This document shows positions 1 through 7,997 of a stretch of DNA of 64,000 bases, one piece after another; the first letter of the stretch is position 1, and each line of letters starts with the position of its first letter. Both the position numbers and the translations under genes were made by a program. The notes under the pieces were generated by a model. That model ran no database searches and was not told the origin of the DNA. It was given only the letters and a program-made list of their open reading frames with translations. Origin of the DNA: Schlegelella_A sp036263655 (lineage in GTDB: Bacteria; Pseudomonadota; Gammaproteobacteria; Burkholderiales; Burkholderiaceae_C); contig DATAGP010000045.1 in the NCBI GenBank assembly GCA_036263655.1, positions 1 through 64,000 on the forward strand. Reading direction: 5' to 3'.

Positions 1-1009
1 CGAGATTGCGCGCGAGCAGCGCGAACCCGACCGCGTCGCCGCTGGCGAACACCGGCCGAGGGGCGTCGAGCTCGAGGCTGACGCCGCGCGTCGTCGCGAA
101 GGACAGCGTGTCGACGACGGCCGCGCGCGCGACCTCGCCCAGGTCGACGCGCTCGGCCGCCGCCGGCGCTCCGGGCTCGCTGCGGGCCAGGGCGAGCAGC
201 TGCTCGACGAGGCGCGAGGCCCGCTCGATGCCGGCGGCGAGCGCCGCGCCGGCGGCGTCGCGCTCGGCGGCGTCGCCGGCGCGGCGCAGCAGCCCCAGCT
301 GCAGCTTGAGGGCGGTGAGCGGCGAGCGCAGCTCGTGCGCCGCATCGGCGACGAACGCCCGCTGCGCGTCGAGCGACTGGCGCAGCCGGTCGAGCAAGGC
401 GTTCAAGGCGACGGCCAGCGGCGCCGCCTCGTCGGGGAGCCCGGCGACCCGCACCGGTGCGAGCGAGCGCGCGTCGCGCGACTGTACTTCTCCGGCCAGA
501 CGGCTCAGCGGCGCGAGCGTCCGCGCCGCCAGCCACCAGATGGCGACCGCGGCCAGCGGCGTCATGAGGAGCAGCGGCAGCACGCTGCGCCAGGCCGCGC
601 GCGCCGCGAGGCGCTGCCGGATGTCGATCGGCTGGGCGACCTGGATGACCCGCTGGCGCGTCGCCACGCTGTAGGTACGCCAGGCCCGCCCGTCGACGCT
701 CAGGGTCGCCAGCCCGAGCAGCGCCCGCTCCGGCAAGGAGGGGTGCTTGCGCGAGGCGTAGATGCTGCGACCGTCGACGGTCCAGATCTGGACGACCACG
801 TCGAGCTGCTCGTCGGCCAGGGTGTCGGCCTGCGCCGGACCGATCTCGCCCTGGTCGCGCAGCGAGAGCGCCATCTGCTGCAGCTGGTAGTCGAACAGGG
901 CTTCCGTTTCGGCCAGCACGTTGCGGTACGTGACCGCCCCCATCGCCGCCGCGGCGACGAGGAGCAGCGCGAGCAGCGAGACGAGCAGGCGGACGCGGAT
1001 CGAGCTCAC
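1..1009 (-). CDS. Sensor histidine kinase, QseC/PmrB type (partial, C-terminus off window)
   Basis: Inner-membrane sensor kinase that should phosphorylate the response regulator encoded immediately upstream. The GTG start at 1009 lies inside the regulator's stop (GTGA overlap). Reading from the start: a transmembrane segment (LLVSLLALLLVAAAA), a periplasmic sensor of about 120 residues, a second membrane segment (LPLLLMTPLAAVAIWW), a HAMP-like linker, and a HisKA dimerisation helix with the phospho-acceptor in DAAHELRSPLTALK. The window edge cuts the gene in the ATPase N-box (LLARNL), so the G-boxes are not visible. No stop in frame. Substrate or signal is not deducible; QseC and PmrB both share this architecture. 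Confidence 0.93.
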   Translation of the reverse strand, partial: MSSIRVRLLVSLLALLLVAAAAMGAVTYRNVLAETEALFDYQLQQMALSLRDQGEIGPAQADTLADEQLDVVVQIWTVDGRSIYASRKHPSLPERALLGLATLSVDGRAWRTYSVATRQRVIQVAQPIDIRQRLAARAAWRSVLPLLLMTPLAAVAIWWLAARTLAPLSRLAGEVQSRDARSLAPVRVAGLPDEAAPLAVALNALLDRLRQSLDAQRAFVADAAHELRSPLTALKLQLGLLRRAGDAAERDAAGAALAAGIERASRLVEQLLALARSEPGAPAAAERVDLGEVARAAVVDTLSFATTRGVSLELDAPRPVFASGDAVGFALLARNL

Positions 1010-1704
1010 GGCGGCGCTTCGGCGGCGACGAAGTAGCCGACGCCCCGGACGTTGCGGATGAAGTCGGCGCCGAGCTTCCTGCGCAGCTGGTGGATGTAGA
1101 CCGAGACCGCGTTGCTCTCGATCTCCTCGCCCCAGCCGTACAGCCGATCCTCGAGCTGCGCCCGCGACAGCACCGCACCGGGCCGCGCCAGCAGCGCCTC
1201 CAGCACCGCGAACTCGCGCCCGGAGAGGGGCACGGGAACGCCGTCGCGGGTGACGCGGCGGTGGGCGGGATCGAGCGTGACCGCGCCGTGCACGATCAGC
1301 GGCTCGGCCCTGCCCGCGTGCCGGCGCAGGACGGCGCGGATGCGGGCGTTCAGCTCGTCGAGCTCGAAGGGCTTGACGATGTAGTCGTCGGCCCCCGCGT
1401 CGAGCCCCGCCACGCGGTCGCCGCGCGCGTCGCGGGCGGTGACGACGATCACCGGCGTCGCGTCGCCGCGCGCCCGCAGCCCGCGCAGCACGCCGAGCCC
1501 GTCGGCCGGTGTCGCCAGGCTCTCCGGCCCGGCGCCCGGCGGCAGGCCGAGGTCGAGGAGGACCAGGTCGAAGCGCTCGCTGGCCAGGGTGCCGGCCGCG
1601 GCGCCGGCGTCGCGGACCCAGTCGACGGCGTAGCCCTCGAGCCGCAGCGCTCGCTGCAGGCTCTCGCCGATCATGCGGTCGTCTTCAACGAGCAGAAGTC
1701 GCAC
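1006..1704 (-). CDS. OmpR-family response regulator (QseB/PmrA-like)
   Basis: DNA-binding response regulator, 232 residues, a normal length for the family. The start is taken as GTG 1704 (VRLLLVEDDRMIGESL), because upstream in-frame codons do not resemble the family. Receiver domain: acidic pair in VEDD, phospho-acceptor Asp in LVLLDLGLPPG, conserved Lys in YIVKPFELDEL. C-terminal winged helix ends with VSVYIHQLRRKLG and IRNVRGVGYFV. Its stop overlaps the kinase start by 4 bp, so the pair is translationally coupled. It is divergent from the ndh gene 76 bp away, with which it shares the intergenic region. Confidence 0.95.
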   Translation of the reverse strand: MRLLLVEDDRMIGESLQRALRLEGYAVDWVRDAGAAAGTLASERFDLVLLDLGLPPGAGPESLATPADGLGVLRGLRARGDATPVIVVTARDARGDRVAGLDAGADDYIVKPFELDELNARIRAVLRRHAGRAEPLIVHGAVTLDPAHRRVTRDGVPVPLSGREFAVLEALLARPGAVLSRAQLEDRLYGWGEEIESNAVSVYIHQLRRKLGADFIRNVRGVGYFVAAEAPP

Positions 1705-1769
1705 GGGTCGATGTCCCTGACGAACCGCAGGCAGGATAGCTCGGCGCAGCGCCGGGGAAGGCCGAGGCC

Positions 1770-1775
1770 GACAAT
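1770..1775 (+). promoter_or_regulatory. -10 box of a probable leaderless ndh promoter
   Basis: GACAAT ends 5 bp before the ATG at 1781, which places the predicted transcription start at or next to the A of the start codon. No convincing -35 hexamer is visible 16-18 bp upstream and there is no Shine-Dalgarno sequence before the ATG. Confidence 0.45.
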
Positions 1776-1780
1776 GCGCC

Positions 1781-3124
1781 ATGACCTCCCGGCCGCGCGT
1801 CCTCGTCATCGGTTGCGGCTTCGGTGGCCTGGAGGCGGTGCGCAGGCTGTCGAGGGCGCCGGTGGAGATCACGCTGATCGACCGCACCAACCATCACTTG
1901 TTCCAGCCGCTGCTCTACCAGGTCGCGACCGCGGGGCTCAGCGCACCGGCCGTCAGCGCGCCGATCCGGCACGTGCTGCGACGCGAGATGACGCGCGGCA
2001 ATCTCACCATCCTCCGGGCCGAGGTGCGCGACATCGACGTGGAGGCGCGACAGGTCGTTCTCGACGACGGCGAGCGCCTGGCCTACGACCACGTGATCGT
2101 CGCTGCCGGCGCGACCCACAGCTACTTCGGCCATGCCGACTGGCAGCGCCACGCACCCGGGCTGAAGACGCTCGCCGACGCGCTGAACATCCGCGGCCGG
2201 GTGATCGGCGCCTTCGAGAACGCGGAGCGCACCGCCGACCGCGCGGAGCACGACTCGTGGCTCACCTTCGTCGTGATCGGCGGCGGGCCGACGGGCGTCG
2301 AGATGGCCGGGACGATGAGCGAGATCGCGCGCCACACGCTGCTGCGCGAGTTCCGCCGCATCGACCCGGAGCGCGCCCGCGTCGTCCTCCTCGAAGGCTC
2401 GGACCGGGTGCTGGGCACCTTCGTGCCGAAGCTCTCGGCGCGCGCCGCCGAGCAGCTCGCGCGGCTCGGCGTCGAGGTCCGCACCGGCTGCAAGGTCACC
2501 GCGATCGACGCCGAGGGCGTCACCTTCACCGCCGGCTCGGCAGGCGGAGCGCCGGCGAGCGAGCGCCTGGCGAGCCGGACCGTGATCTGGGCCGCCGGCG
2601 TCGCCGGGGTGCCGCTCGGCGCCCGCATCGCGGCGCAGACCGGCGCCGTCATCGACCGCGGCGGCCGGGTTCCGGTGACGGCCGACCTCAGCGTCGCCGG
2701 CCATCCGGAGATCTCGGTCATCGGCGATCTGGCGGCGGCGACGACGCCGACGGCCGACGGAACCCGCCCGGTGCCCGGCATCAGCCCCGCCGCCAAGCAG
2801 ATGGGGCGGACGGCCGCAGCCAACGTGCTCCGCCGTCTGCGCGGCGAGCCGACCGTGTCCTTCCGCTACATCGACTACGGCAACCTGGCGACGGTGGGCC
2901 GCAAGGCAGCCGTCGTCGATCTCGCCGTGCCGGTGCTCGGCGCCGTTCGCTTCAGCGGCTTCCTGGCCTGGCTGTTCTGGCTCTTCGCCCACATCTACTT
3001 CCTGATCGGCTTTCGCAACCGGCTGATGGTGATGACGGACTGGGCCTGGGCCTACTTCACGTACGAGCGGAACGCCCGCGTCGTCGCCGAGCCGAGCCCC
3101 GCTCCGCCGGCCGCTGCGGGCTGA
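1781..3124 (+). CDS. ndh: Type II NADH dehydrogenase (NDH-2)
   Basis: Single-subunit, non-proton-pumping NADH:quinone oxidoreductase, peripheral on the inner face of the cytoplasmic membrane. It has two Rossmann dinucleotide motifs: VIGCGFGGLEAVRRL at the N-terminus for FAD and VIGGGPTGVEMAGTMSEI near residue 165 for NADH. The NDH-2 quinone/FAD region includes NHHLFQPLLYQVATAGLS near residue 35, and GDLAAA near residue 315. The C-terminus holds the hydrophobic amphipathic stretch (FLAWLFWLFAHIYFLIGF) that anchors NDH-2 to the membrane. 447 residues, usual size. It stands alone, divergent from the regulator gene. Confidence 0.93.
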   Translation: MTSRPRVLVIGCGFGGLEAVRRLSRAPVEITLIDRTNHHLFQPLLYQVATAGLSAPAVSAPIRHVLRREMTRGNLTILRAEVRDIDVEARQVVLDDGERLAYDHVIVAAGATHSYFGHADWQRHAPGLKTLADALNIRGRVIGAFENAERTADRAEHDSWLTFVVIGGGPTGVEMAGTMSEIARHTLLREFRRIDPERARVVLLEGSDRVLGTFVPKLSARAAEQLARLGVEVRTGCKVTAIDAEGVTFTAGSAGGAPASERLASRTVIWAAGVAGVPLGARIAAQTGAVIDRGGRVPVTADLSVAGHPEISVIGDLAAATTPTADGTRPVPGISPAAKQMGRTAAANVLRRLRGEPTVSFRYIDYGNLATVGRKAAVVDLAVPVLGAVRFSGFLAWLFWLFAHIYFLIGFRNRLMVMTDWAWAYFTYERNARVVAEPSPAPPAAAG

Positions 3125-3152
3125 TCGCGCCGGCCACGGAGGAGCCCCTTCC

Positions 3153-3158
3153 TACAAT
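3153..3158 (+). promoter_or_regulatory. -10 box of a probable leaderless aminopeptidase promoter
   Basis: TACAAT (in the context CCTACAAT) ends 6 bp before the ATG at 3165, so the transcript would start at the A of the start codon. The upstream GGAGG-like run at 3138-3142 is before the -10 and could not act as a ribosome binding site for such a transcript. Confidence 0.45.
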
Positions 3159-3164
3159 GGGTCG

Positions 3165-4976
3165 ATGGACACCCGCACCTCCGCCGCCCGCGTCAACATC
3201 GAGCGAATCCGCGACGCGCTGAAGGCCGGCGGCGCAGCCGCGGTGCTGGTGCCGTCGAGCGACCCGCACCTGTCCGAATACCTGCCCGAGCGCTGGCAGG
3301 CGCGGCAGTGGGCGTCGGGCTTCACCGGCTCGGTGGCGACGCTCGCCGTCACCCTCGACCGCGCCGCGCTCTTCGTCGACAGCCGCTACTGGGTCCAGGC
3401 CGAGCGCCAGCTGGCCGGCAGCGGCATCGAGCTCGTCAAGGTGCCGACGCCAAACGCGGCGCAGCACATGGACTGGCTGGCCGAGAACGTTCGGCAGGGC
3501 GACACCGTCGCGGTCGACGGGACCGTGCTCTCCCTCGCCGGCGGCCGGCAGCTGCGCGAGGCGCTCGCCGCGCGCGGCGTGCGCCTGCGCACCGACCTCG
3601 ACGTCTTCGCCGACGCCTGGCCCGATCGGCCAGCGGCGCCGCTGGCGCCGGTCTACGAGCACGCCGGTCCGGAGGCACCGCTGTCGCGGGCCGCCAAGCT
3701 GGCCGAGGTGCGCGGCGCGATGGGCCGCGCCGGCGCCACGCATCACCTGCTCTCGACCGTCGACGACATCGCCTGGCTCCTTAATCTGCGCGGTGCCGAC
3801 GTGAGCTTCAACCCCGTTTTCCTGGCCCACCTGCTGGTCGGCGCGGACACGGCGACGCTGTTCGTGGAGCGCGCCAAGGTCGACGCCGCCCTGGAGGCGC
3901 GGCTCGCCGCCGATGGGGTCCGCGTCGCCGCCTACGCCGACGTCGCGCCCGCGCTGGCCAGCCTGCCCGCCGAGGCGACGCTGCTGGTCGACCCGAAGCG
4001 GACAACGCTCGGCCTGGTCGAGTCGACGCCGGCGCGCCGCGTCGAGGCGATCAATCCGAGCACGCTGGCGAAGAGCCGCAAGAGCGAGGCCGAGGCCGCC
4101 CACGTGCGCCGGGCGATGATCGAGGACGGCGCGGCGATGTGCGAGTTCTACGCCTGGTTCGAGGCCGCCCTGGCGGACCCGGCGCGCCAGGAGCCGATCA
4201 CCGAGCTCACCGTCGACGAGCGGCTCACGGCCGCCCGCGCGAGGAGGCCGGGTTACGTGGGGCCGAGCTTCGCGACGATCGCCGCCTTCAACGCCAACGG
4301 CGCCATGCCGCACTACCGGGCGACGCCGGAGTCGCATGCCACGATCGAAGGCGACGGGCTCCTCCTCGTCGATTCCGGCGCCCAGTACCGGGGCGGCACG
4401 ACCGACATCACGCGCATGTGGCCGGTCGGCCGCCTGAGCGAGGCGCAGAAGCGCGACGTCACGCTCGTGCTGCGCGGCACGATGGCGCTCAGCCGCACCC
4501 GCTTCCCGCGCGCGACGCTGTCGCCGATGCTCGACGCCATCGCCCGCGTGCCGCTCTGGGAGCACGGCCTCGACTTCGGCCACGGCACGGGGCACGGCGT
4601 CGGCTACTTCCTCAACGTGCACGAAGGCCCGCAGACGATCTCGCGCGTGATCCCGGAGCCGGCCATGGCGATGGAGCCCGGCATGATCACCAGCATCGAG
4701 CCCGGTCTGTACCGGCCGGGTCGCTGGGGAGTCCGGGTCGAGAACCTGGTCCTCAACGTTCCCGCCGCCGGCGTGGCCGGCGACTTCGGCGAGTTCCTCG
4801 AGTTCGAGACCCTCACGCTCTGCCCGATCGACACCCGCTGCCTCCAGCCCGCGCTGCTGCGCGCCGACGAGATCGCCTGGCTCAACAACTATCACGGCAC
4901 GGTGCTCGAGCGGCTGCGGCCGCACGTCGAAGGCGCGGCGCTCGACTGGCTGCTTCGCCGCACGGCGCCGATCTAG
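3165..4976 (+). CDS. Xaa-Pro aminopeptidase, M24B family (long form)
   Basis: Cytosolic dimetal aminopeptidase removing an N-terminal residue before proline. 603 residues, the three-domain XPNPEP1-like form rather than the ~440-residue PepP. Two creatinase-like N-terminal domains (PSSDPHLSEYLPERWQAR, VDSRYWVQAERQL) precede the pita-bread domain. Metal ligands are visible: Asp pair in LLVDSGAQYRGGTTDITRMW (about residues 402 and 413), His in DFGHGTGHGVGYF (about 475), Glu in TSIEPGLY (about 510) and Glu in GVRVENL (about 525). No signal peptide. Monocistronic with its own promoter; the gene downstream has a separate regulatory region. Confidence 0.95.
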   Translation: MDTRTSAARVNIERIRDALKAGGAAAVLVPSSDPHLSEYLPERWQARQWASGFTGSVATLAVTLDRAALFVDSRYWVQAERQLAGSGIELVKVPTPNAAQHMDWLAENVRQGDTVAVDGTVLSLAGGRQLREALAARGVRLRTDLDVFADAWPDRPAAPLAPVYEHAGPEAPLSRAAKLAEVRGAMGRAGATHHLLSTVDDIAWLLNLRGADVSFNPVFLAHLLVGADTATLFVERAKVDAALEARLAADGVRVAAYADVAPALASLPAEATLLVDPKRTTLGLVESTPARRVEAINPSTLAKSRKSEAEAAHVRRAMIEDGAAMCEFYAWFEAALADPARQEPITELTVDERLTAARARRPGYVGPSFATIAAFNANGAMPHYRATPESHATIEGDGLLLVDSGAQYRGGTTDITRMWPVGRLSEAQKRDVTLVLRGTMALSRTRFPRATLSPMLDAIARVPLWEHGLDFGHGTGHGVGYFLNVHEGPQTISRVIPEPAMAMEPGMITSIEPGLYRPGRWGVRVENLVLNVPAAGVAGDFGEFLEFETLTLCPIDTRCLQPALLRADEIAWLNNYHGTVLERLRPHVEGAALDWLLRRTAPI

Positions 4977-5002
4977 GAACTCGGCAACGCCTGCGCGCGG
5001 CA

Positions 5003-5087
5003 TTCGTCGCCCGCGTTCGCAGCTGGTCGGCCGCAGAGCGGGGTTCGTCGCAAGGCGCTGTCGGCGCGGCTGCGACCTCCCTAGAGT
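5003..5087 (+). promoter_or_regulatory. LytTR-type activator sites plus -10 (promoter element A)
   Basis: Perfect TTCGTC copies lie at 5003 and 5044 with an imperfect CTGGTC at 5023, i.e. three half-sites spaced 20-21 bp. The proximal site extends to TTCGTCGCAAG and is followed, 38 bp from its first base, by the -10-like TAGAGT at 5082-5087 (CTCCCTAGAGT). The same two blocks with exactly the same 38-bp offset occur before the gene at 7743. LytTR regulators bind 9-bp direct repeats about 21 bp apart, and AlgR recognises CCGTTCGTC-type sequences, so the adjacent LytTR regulator (7988-8761) is the natural candidate. No recognisable -35 is present, as expected for an activator-dependent promoter. 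Confidence 0.55.
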
Positions 5088-5130
5088 TCGCTTTTCGACG
5101 CATCCGCCAGCGAACCCCCAGGAACCCACC

Positions 5131-5313
5131 ATGATCAGCCGACTCACCGCCTGCGCCGCCATCTTCGCCGTCCTCGCGACGACCGGCTTCGCCGTCGCTG
5201 CCGAGCGGAAGGGCCACGCGGCAGCGATGGTGCGCGCCGCCAGCGCCGAGCCGATGCCGGTGATCGTCCTGCCGCGGGTCGAGGTGACCGGCAAGCGCAC
5301 GCCCGGCCGCTGA
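5131..5313 (+). CDS. Small exported protein with LPxVxVTGxR motif (paralogue 1)
   Basis: 60-residue product of unknown function. An N-terminal signal peptide (MISRLTACAAIFAVLATTG then AVAA) predicts export and leaves a mature piece of about 36 residues ending LPRVEVTGKRTPGR. That ending matches LPTVMVTGQR in the protein encoded at 7743-7997. The motif recalls the plug start of TonB-dependent receptors (VTGSR), but no barrel follows. The start has only a weak ribosome site (CCAGGAACCCACC). Its promoter carries LytTR-like half-sites shared with paralogue 2. Clear coding frame, exported, not recognised as a named family. Confidence 0.7.
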   Translation: MISRLTACAAIFAVLATTGFAVAAERKGHAAAMVRAASAEPMPVIVLPRVEVTGKRTPGR

Positions 5314-5536
5314 CCGTCCTGCCCGGCCGCGGCCGCGCCGGCCGGCAAACCGTGCATTTTCAACACCGACGGCGGCCCTGAGCCGCAGGCCGGGCGGCAA
5401 CTCGATACGCTGCCGCACCCACTGATTCCGGCGCCGGAAGATGGCGCTCAAGGAATCGCCCGCTGTACCGAAATGAGTGAGTCGGTGCTCCCACGGGGGG
5501 AACACCTGCACTTGCGCACGAGCGGGCCAGCTCCAC

Positions 5537-7582
5537 ATGACCCTTCTGGATAGCCAACGGCTGTTGCCCGGCGTCGCTGCCCTCGCGATCAGCACGGCGC
5601 TTCTGTGGCTCGGCGCCGAGGTCTTCGCGTCGGCGCGCCAGCGCTCCCGCATCCTCTCCCTGCGCCTGAAGGCCTGCGCGATCTTCCTCATCGGCTGCGG
5701 CCTCTGGTGGCCGCCCCACTTCCTCGCCTCGATCGATGTCTCCGGCGGTTTCGGCAGCATGCCCGCGCTGGCGATCGCGCTCGCCCTGACGCTCGCCGGG
5801 CTGTCCACCGCGAGCGCCGTCGCCGCCACCCGCAAGACCGTGCCCGCCTTCGCCGGCTTCGCCACGCTGACGCTGCTGGTCGCCTACGGGCACTCGGTGG
5901 TGGCGACACCGGGGCTGTTCCGCCTGACGATGGCGGCCGGCTCGTGGGGGCCGGGCCTGGCCATCTTCCTGCTGGCCAGCCTGCTGGTCGGCATCGCCCT
6001 CGAATTCAAGCCGAGCCGCAAGGCCTTCACCGCGCGCGGCGCCGCCGCGTTCATGGGCGCCGGCCTGATCAGCCTCGCCGCGTCCGTCCCGAGCGGAATG
6101 CCCGGTCAGGTCGTCGTGGCGCCCTGGGCCGAGGCCTTGCTTCTGGTCGCCCTGCTCGCCATCACCAAGGTGATGCTCGAAAGCGTGACGCAGGGAGCGG
6201 CGCTCGAACAGGAGCCCGCGATGCGGCGGACGAACAGCGCCACGCCGACAGTGGACAGCCTGACGCAGCTGCCGACCCGCGTCTACTTCGAGGACCGGCT
6301 CGCCGCCGCGGCCACCAAGGCCGACGCCAGCGGCAGCCGCCTGGCGCTTCTCTTCATCGACCTCGACGGCTTCAAGCCGGTGAACGACACCTACGGCCAC
6401 TCGATCGGCGACCTCGTGCTCGAGCAGGTCGGCCAGCGCCTGAAGGCGCTGTCGCGCGGCAAAGACGTGGTCGCCCGCGTCGGCGGCGACGAGTTCCTGC
6501 TTCTCCTCACCAACGTGGCCTCCCAGGAAGGCGTGGTGAACGTCTCCGACCGGCTCATCAAGGGCCTGTCGCAGCCGTATACCGCCGAGGGGCGCGAGGT
6601 CATGATCTCCTGCTCGGTGGGCATCGCCATGTACCCCGACGGCTGCAGCCACGCCAAGCTGATCGCGCGCGCCGACGCCGCCATGTACGCGTCGAAGCGC
6701 TCCGGCGGCTCGACGCACTGCTTCTATTCCACGGCGATGGACGCCGACGCCGAGGCGCAGTTCGAGCTGCTTCGCGACCTGCGCAAGGCGATCGCGCAGA
6801 AGGAGTTCGAGCTCTTCTACCAGCCGAAGATCGACTCCAAGAGCGGCAAGGTCACCGCCGTCGAGGCGCTGCTGCGCTGGAAGCACCCGACCCGCGGCGT
6901 GCTCCTGCCGAGCACCTTCATCCCGATCGCCGAGCGCTTCGGCCTGATCGGGCCGATCGGCAACTGGGTCATCGAGGACGCCTGCCGGCAGAGCCGGCAA
7001 TGGCGTGACAAGGGCCTGCGCATGCGCGTGGCGATCAACCTCTCGGCGCACCAGATGCGCCAGGACGACATCGTCGAGCGGATCACCGGCGCGCTGCACA
7101 CGCACCGCATCCACCCGTCGCTGCTGACCTGCGAGATCACCGAGTCGACGGCGATGGAGGACACCAAGACGACGCAGGCGACGTTCCGCCGCCTCGGCGA
7201 GCTCGGCACCCACCTGTCCATCGACGACTTCGGCACCGGCTACTCGAGCCTGAGCTACCTGCGCCGGCTGCCGGCCGAGGAGCTGAAGATCGACCGCAGC
7301 TTCATCATGGACCTCGAGCACAGCGCCGACGCCCGCGCCGTGGTCGACGCCGTGATCAAGCTGGCGCACGCGCTCGGCCTGAAGGTCGTCGCCGAGGGCG
7401 TCGAGAACCCGCGCCAGCAGCAGGTGCTGGCGCAGATGCAGTGCGACGAGCTGCAGGGCTTCCTGTTCGCCAAGCCGATGTCGGCGCGGGCCCTGCTGCT
7501 CTGGGCCATCAACGACCGCGACGACGCGGCCGTCTTCAAGCCCTCCCTGTTCGACGAGACGCGGCAGTCCGAGCGCGCCTGA
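5537..7582 (+). CDS. Membrane GGDEF-EAL cyclic-di-GMP protein
   Basis: 681 residues from ATG 5537; the in-frame extension to 5477 is poor, cysteine-rich sequence and is rejected. The N-terminal ~220 residues form about seven hydrophobic helices without the His of an MHYT sensor. The diguanylate cyclase domain keeps the active motif GGDEF (about residue 317) and the inhibitory RxxD site exactly five residues before it (RGKD). The phosphodiesterase domain keeps EALLR (about 442), ITES, DDFGTGYSS (about 562), ELKIDRSFI, AEGVE and QGFLFAKPM. Both domains therefore look catalytically competent, so net activity cannot be predicted. It sits between the two small LPxVxVTGxR genes, implying a link to the neighbouring LytTR system. 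Confidence 0.95.
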   Translation: MTLLDSQRLLPGVAALAISTALLWLGAEVFASARQRSRILSLRLKACAIFLIGCGLWWPPHFLASIDVSGGFGSMPALAIALALTLAGLSTASAVAATRKTVPAFAGFATLTLLVAYGHSVVATPGLFRLTMAAGSWGPGLAIFLLASLLVGIALEFKPSRKAFTARGAAAFMGAGLISLAASVPSGMPGQVVVAPWAEALLLVALLAITKVMLESVTQGAALEQEPAMRRTNSATPTVDSLTQLPTRVYFEDRLAAAATKADASGSRLALLFIDLDGFKPVNDTYGHSIGDLVLEQVGQRLKALSRGKDVVARVGGDEFLLLLTNVASQEGVVNVSDRLIKGLSQPYTAEGREVMISCSVGIAMYPDGCSHAKLIARADAAMYASKRSGGSTHCFYSTAMDADAEAQFELLRDLRKAIAQKEFELFYQPKIDSKSGKVTAVEALLRWKHPTRGVLLPSTFIPIAERFGLIGPIGNWVIEDACRQSRQWRDKGLRMRVAINLSAHQMRQDDIVERITGALHTHRIHPSLLTCEITESTAMEDTKTTQATFRRLGELGTHLSIDDFGTGYSSLSYLRRLPAEELKIDRSFIMDLEHSADARAVVDAVIKLAHALGLKVVAEGVENPRQQQVLAQMQCDELQGFLFAKPMSARALLLWAINDRDDAAVFKPSLFDETRQSERA

Positions 7583-7632
7583 GCGGCCGGGCGGCCGCCC
7601 GAGCCGCGACGGCCTGTTCCGCCCGGTAGCAA

Positions 7633-7697
7633 TTCGTCCCGGGAAATCCGCGCTTCGTCGCAAGCGCCTTCCGCGGCTCGCCGGCGCTCCCTACAGT
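7633..7697 (+). promoter_or_regulatory. LytTR-type direct repeat plus -10 (promoter element B)
   Basis: Two TTCGTC copies at 7633 and 7654 are exactly 21 bp apart, the period expected for LytTR-domain direct repeats. The second copy extends to TTCGTCGCAAG, identical over 11 bases to element A. The -10-like TACAGT lies at 7692-7697 within CTCCCTACAGT, 38 bp from the proximal half-site, the same offset as in element A. The site would be centred near -45 relative to the predicted start, suiting activation. Confidence 0.6.
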
Positions 7698-7742
7698 CCT
7701 ATCCAACGCACCACGGGTGCGCCACCATCCAGGGAGAACACC

Positions 7743-7997
7743 ATGACCGAACACACTCTTTCAGCCGTCCTCACCTTCGCCCTGCTGGCGGGCGGTGCCG
7801 CCGCGATCGGGTCGGAAATGTTCTCGACGCGCCAGGCTCCCGCGCCGCAGCCGGCGGTGCACATGGTGACGCTGCCGACCGTCATGGTCACCGGCCAGCG
7901 GCAGAAGGCCCTGACGGTGGCCGCCGATGTGCACGAAAGTCCGCTCAGCGTGTGCAACGAGAAGGGCGCCCTGCACGCGACGACGGCTCACATCTGA
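7743..7997 (+). CDS. Small exported or membrane-anchored protein with LPxVxVTGxR motif (paralogue 2)
   Basis: 84 residues. One hydrophobic segment (LSAVLTFALLAGGAAAIG) near the N-terminus, without a basic n-region, could act as a signal anchor. The core MVTLPTVMVTGQRQK aligns with paralogue 1 at 5131. A further 30 residues, with a single Cys in PLSVCNEKG, follow and have no counterpart there. A good ribosome site (AGGGAGAACACC) precedes the ATG. Its last 10 bp overlap the end of the convergent LytTR regulator gene. No family recognised; the physical link to the LytTR pair and the shared promoter element suggest it is a target of that system. Confidence 0.7.
   Translation: MTEHTLSAVLTFALLAGGAAAIGSEMFSTRQAPAPQPAVHMVTLPTVMVTGQRQKALTVAADVHESPLSVCNEKGALHATTAHI

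Noticed and set aside
5486..5512. A possible hairpin (GTGCTCCC...GGGGAACAC) before the GGDEF-EAL gene, considered as a riboswitch or c-di-GMP aptamer.
   Set aside because: The stem has a mismatch, there is no conserved GEMM core and no expression platform.
5477..5536. An upstream start for the GGDEF-EAL protein.
   Set aside because: The 20 extra residues are Cys/Arg-rich and hydrophilic before a normal N-terminal membrane helix beginning at ATG 5537.
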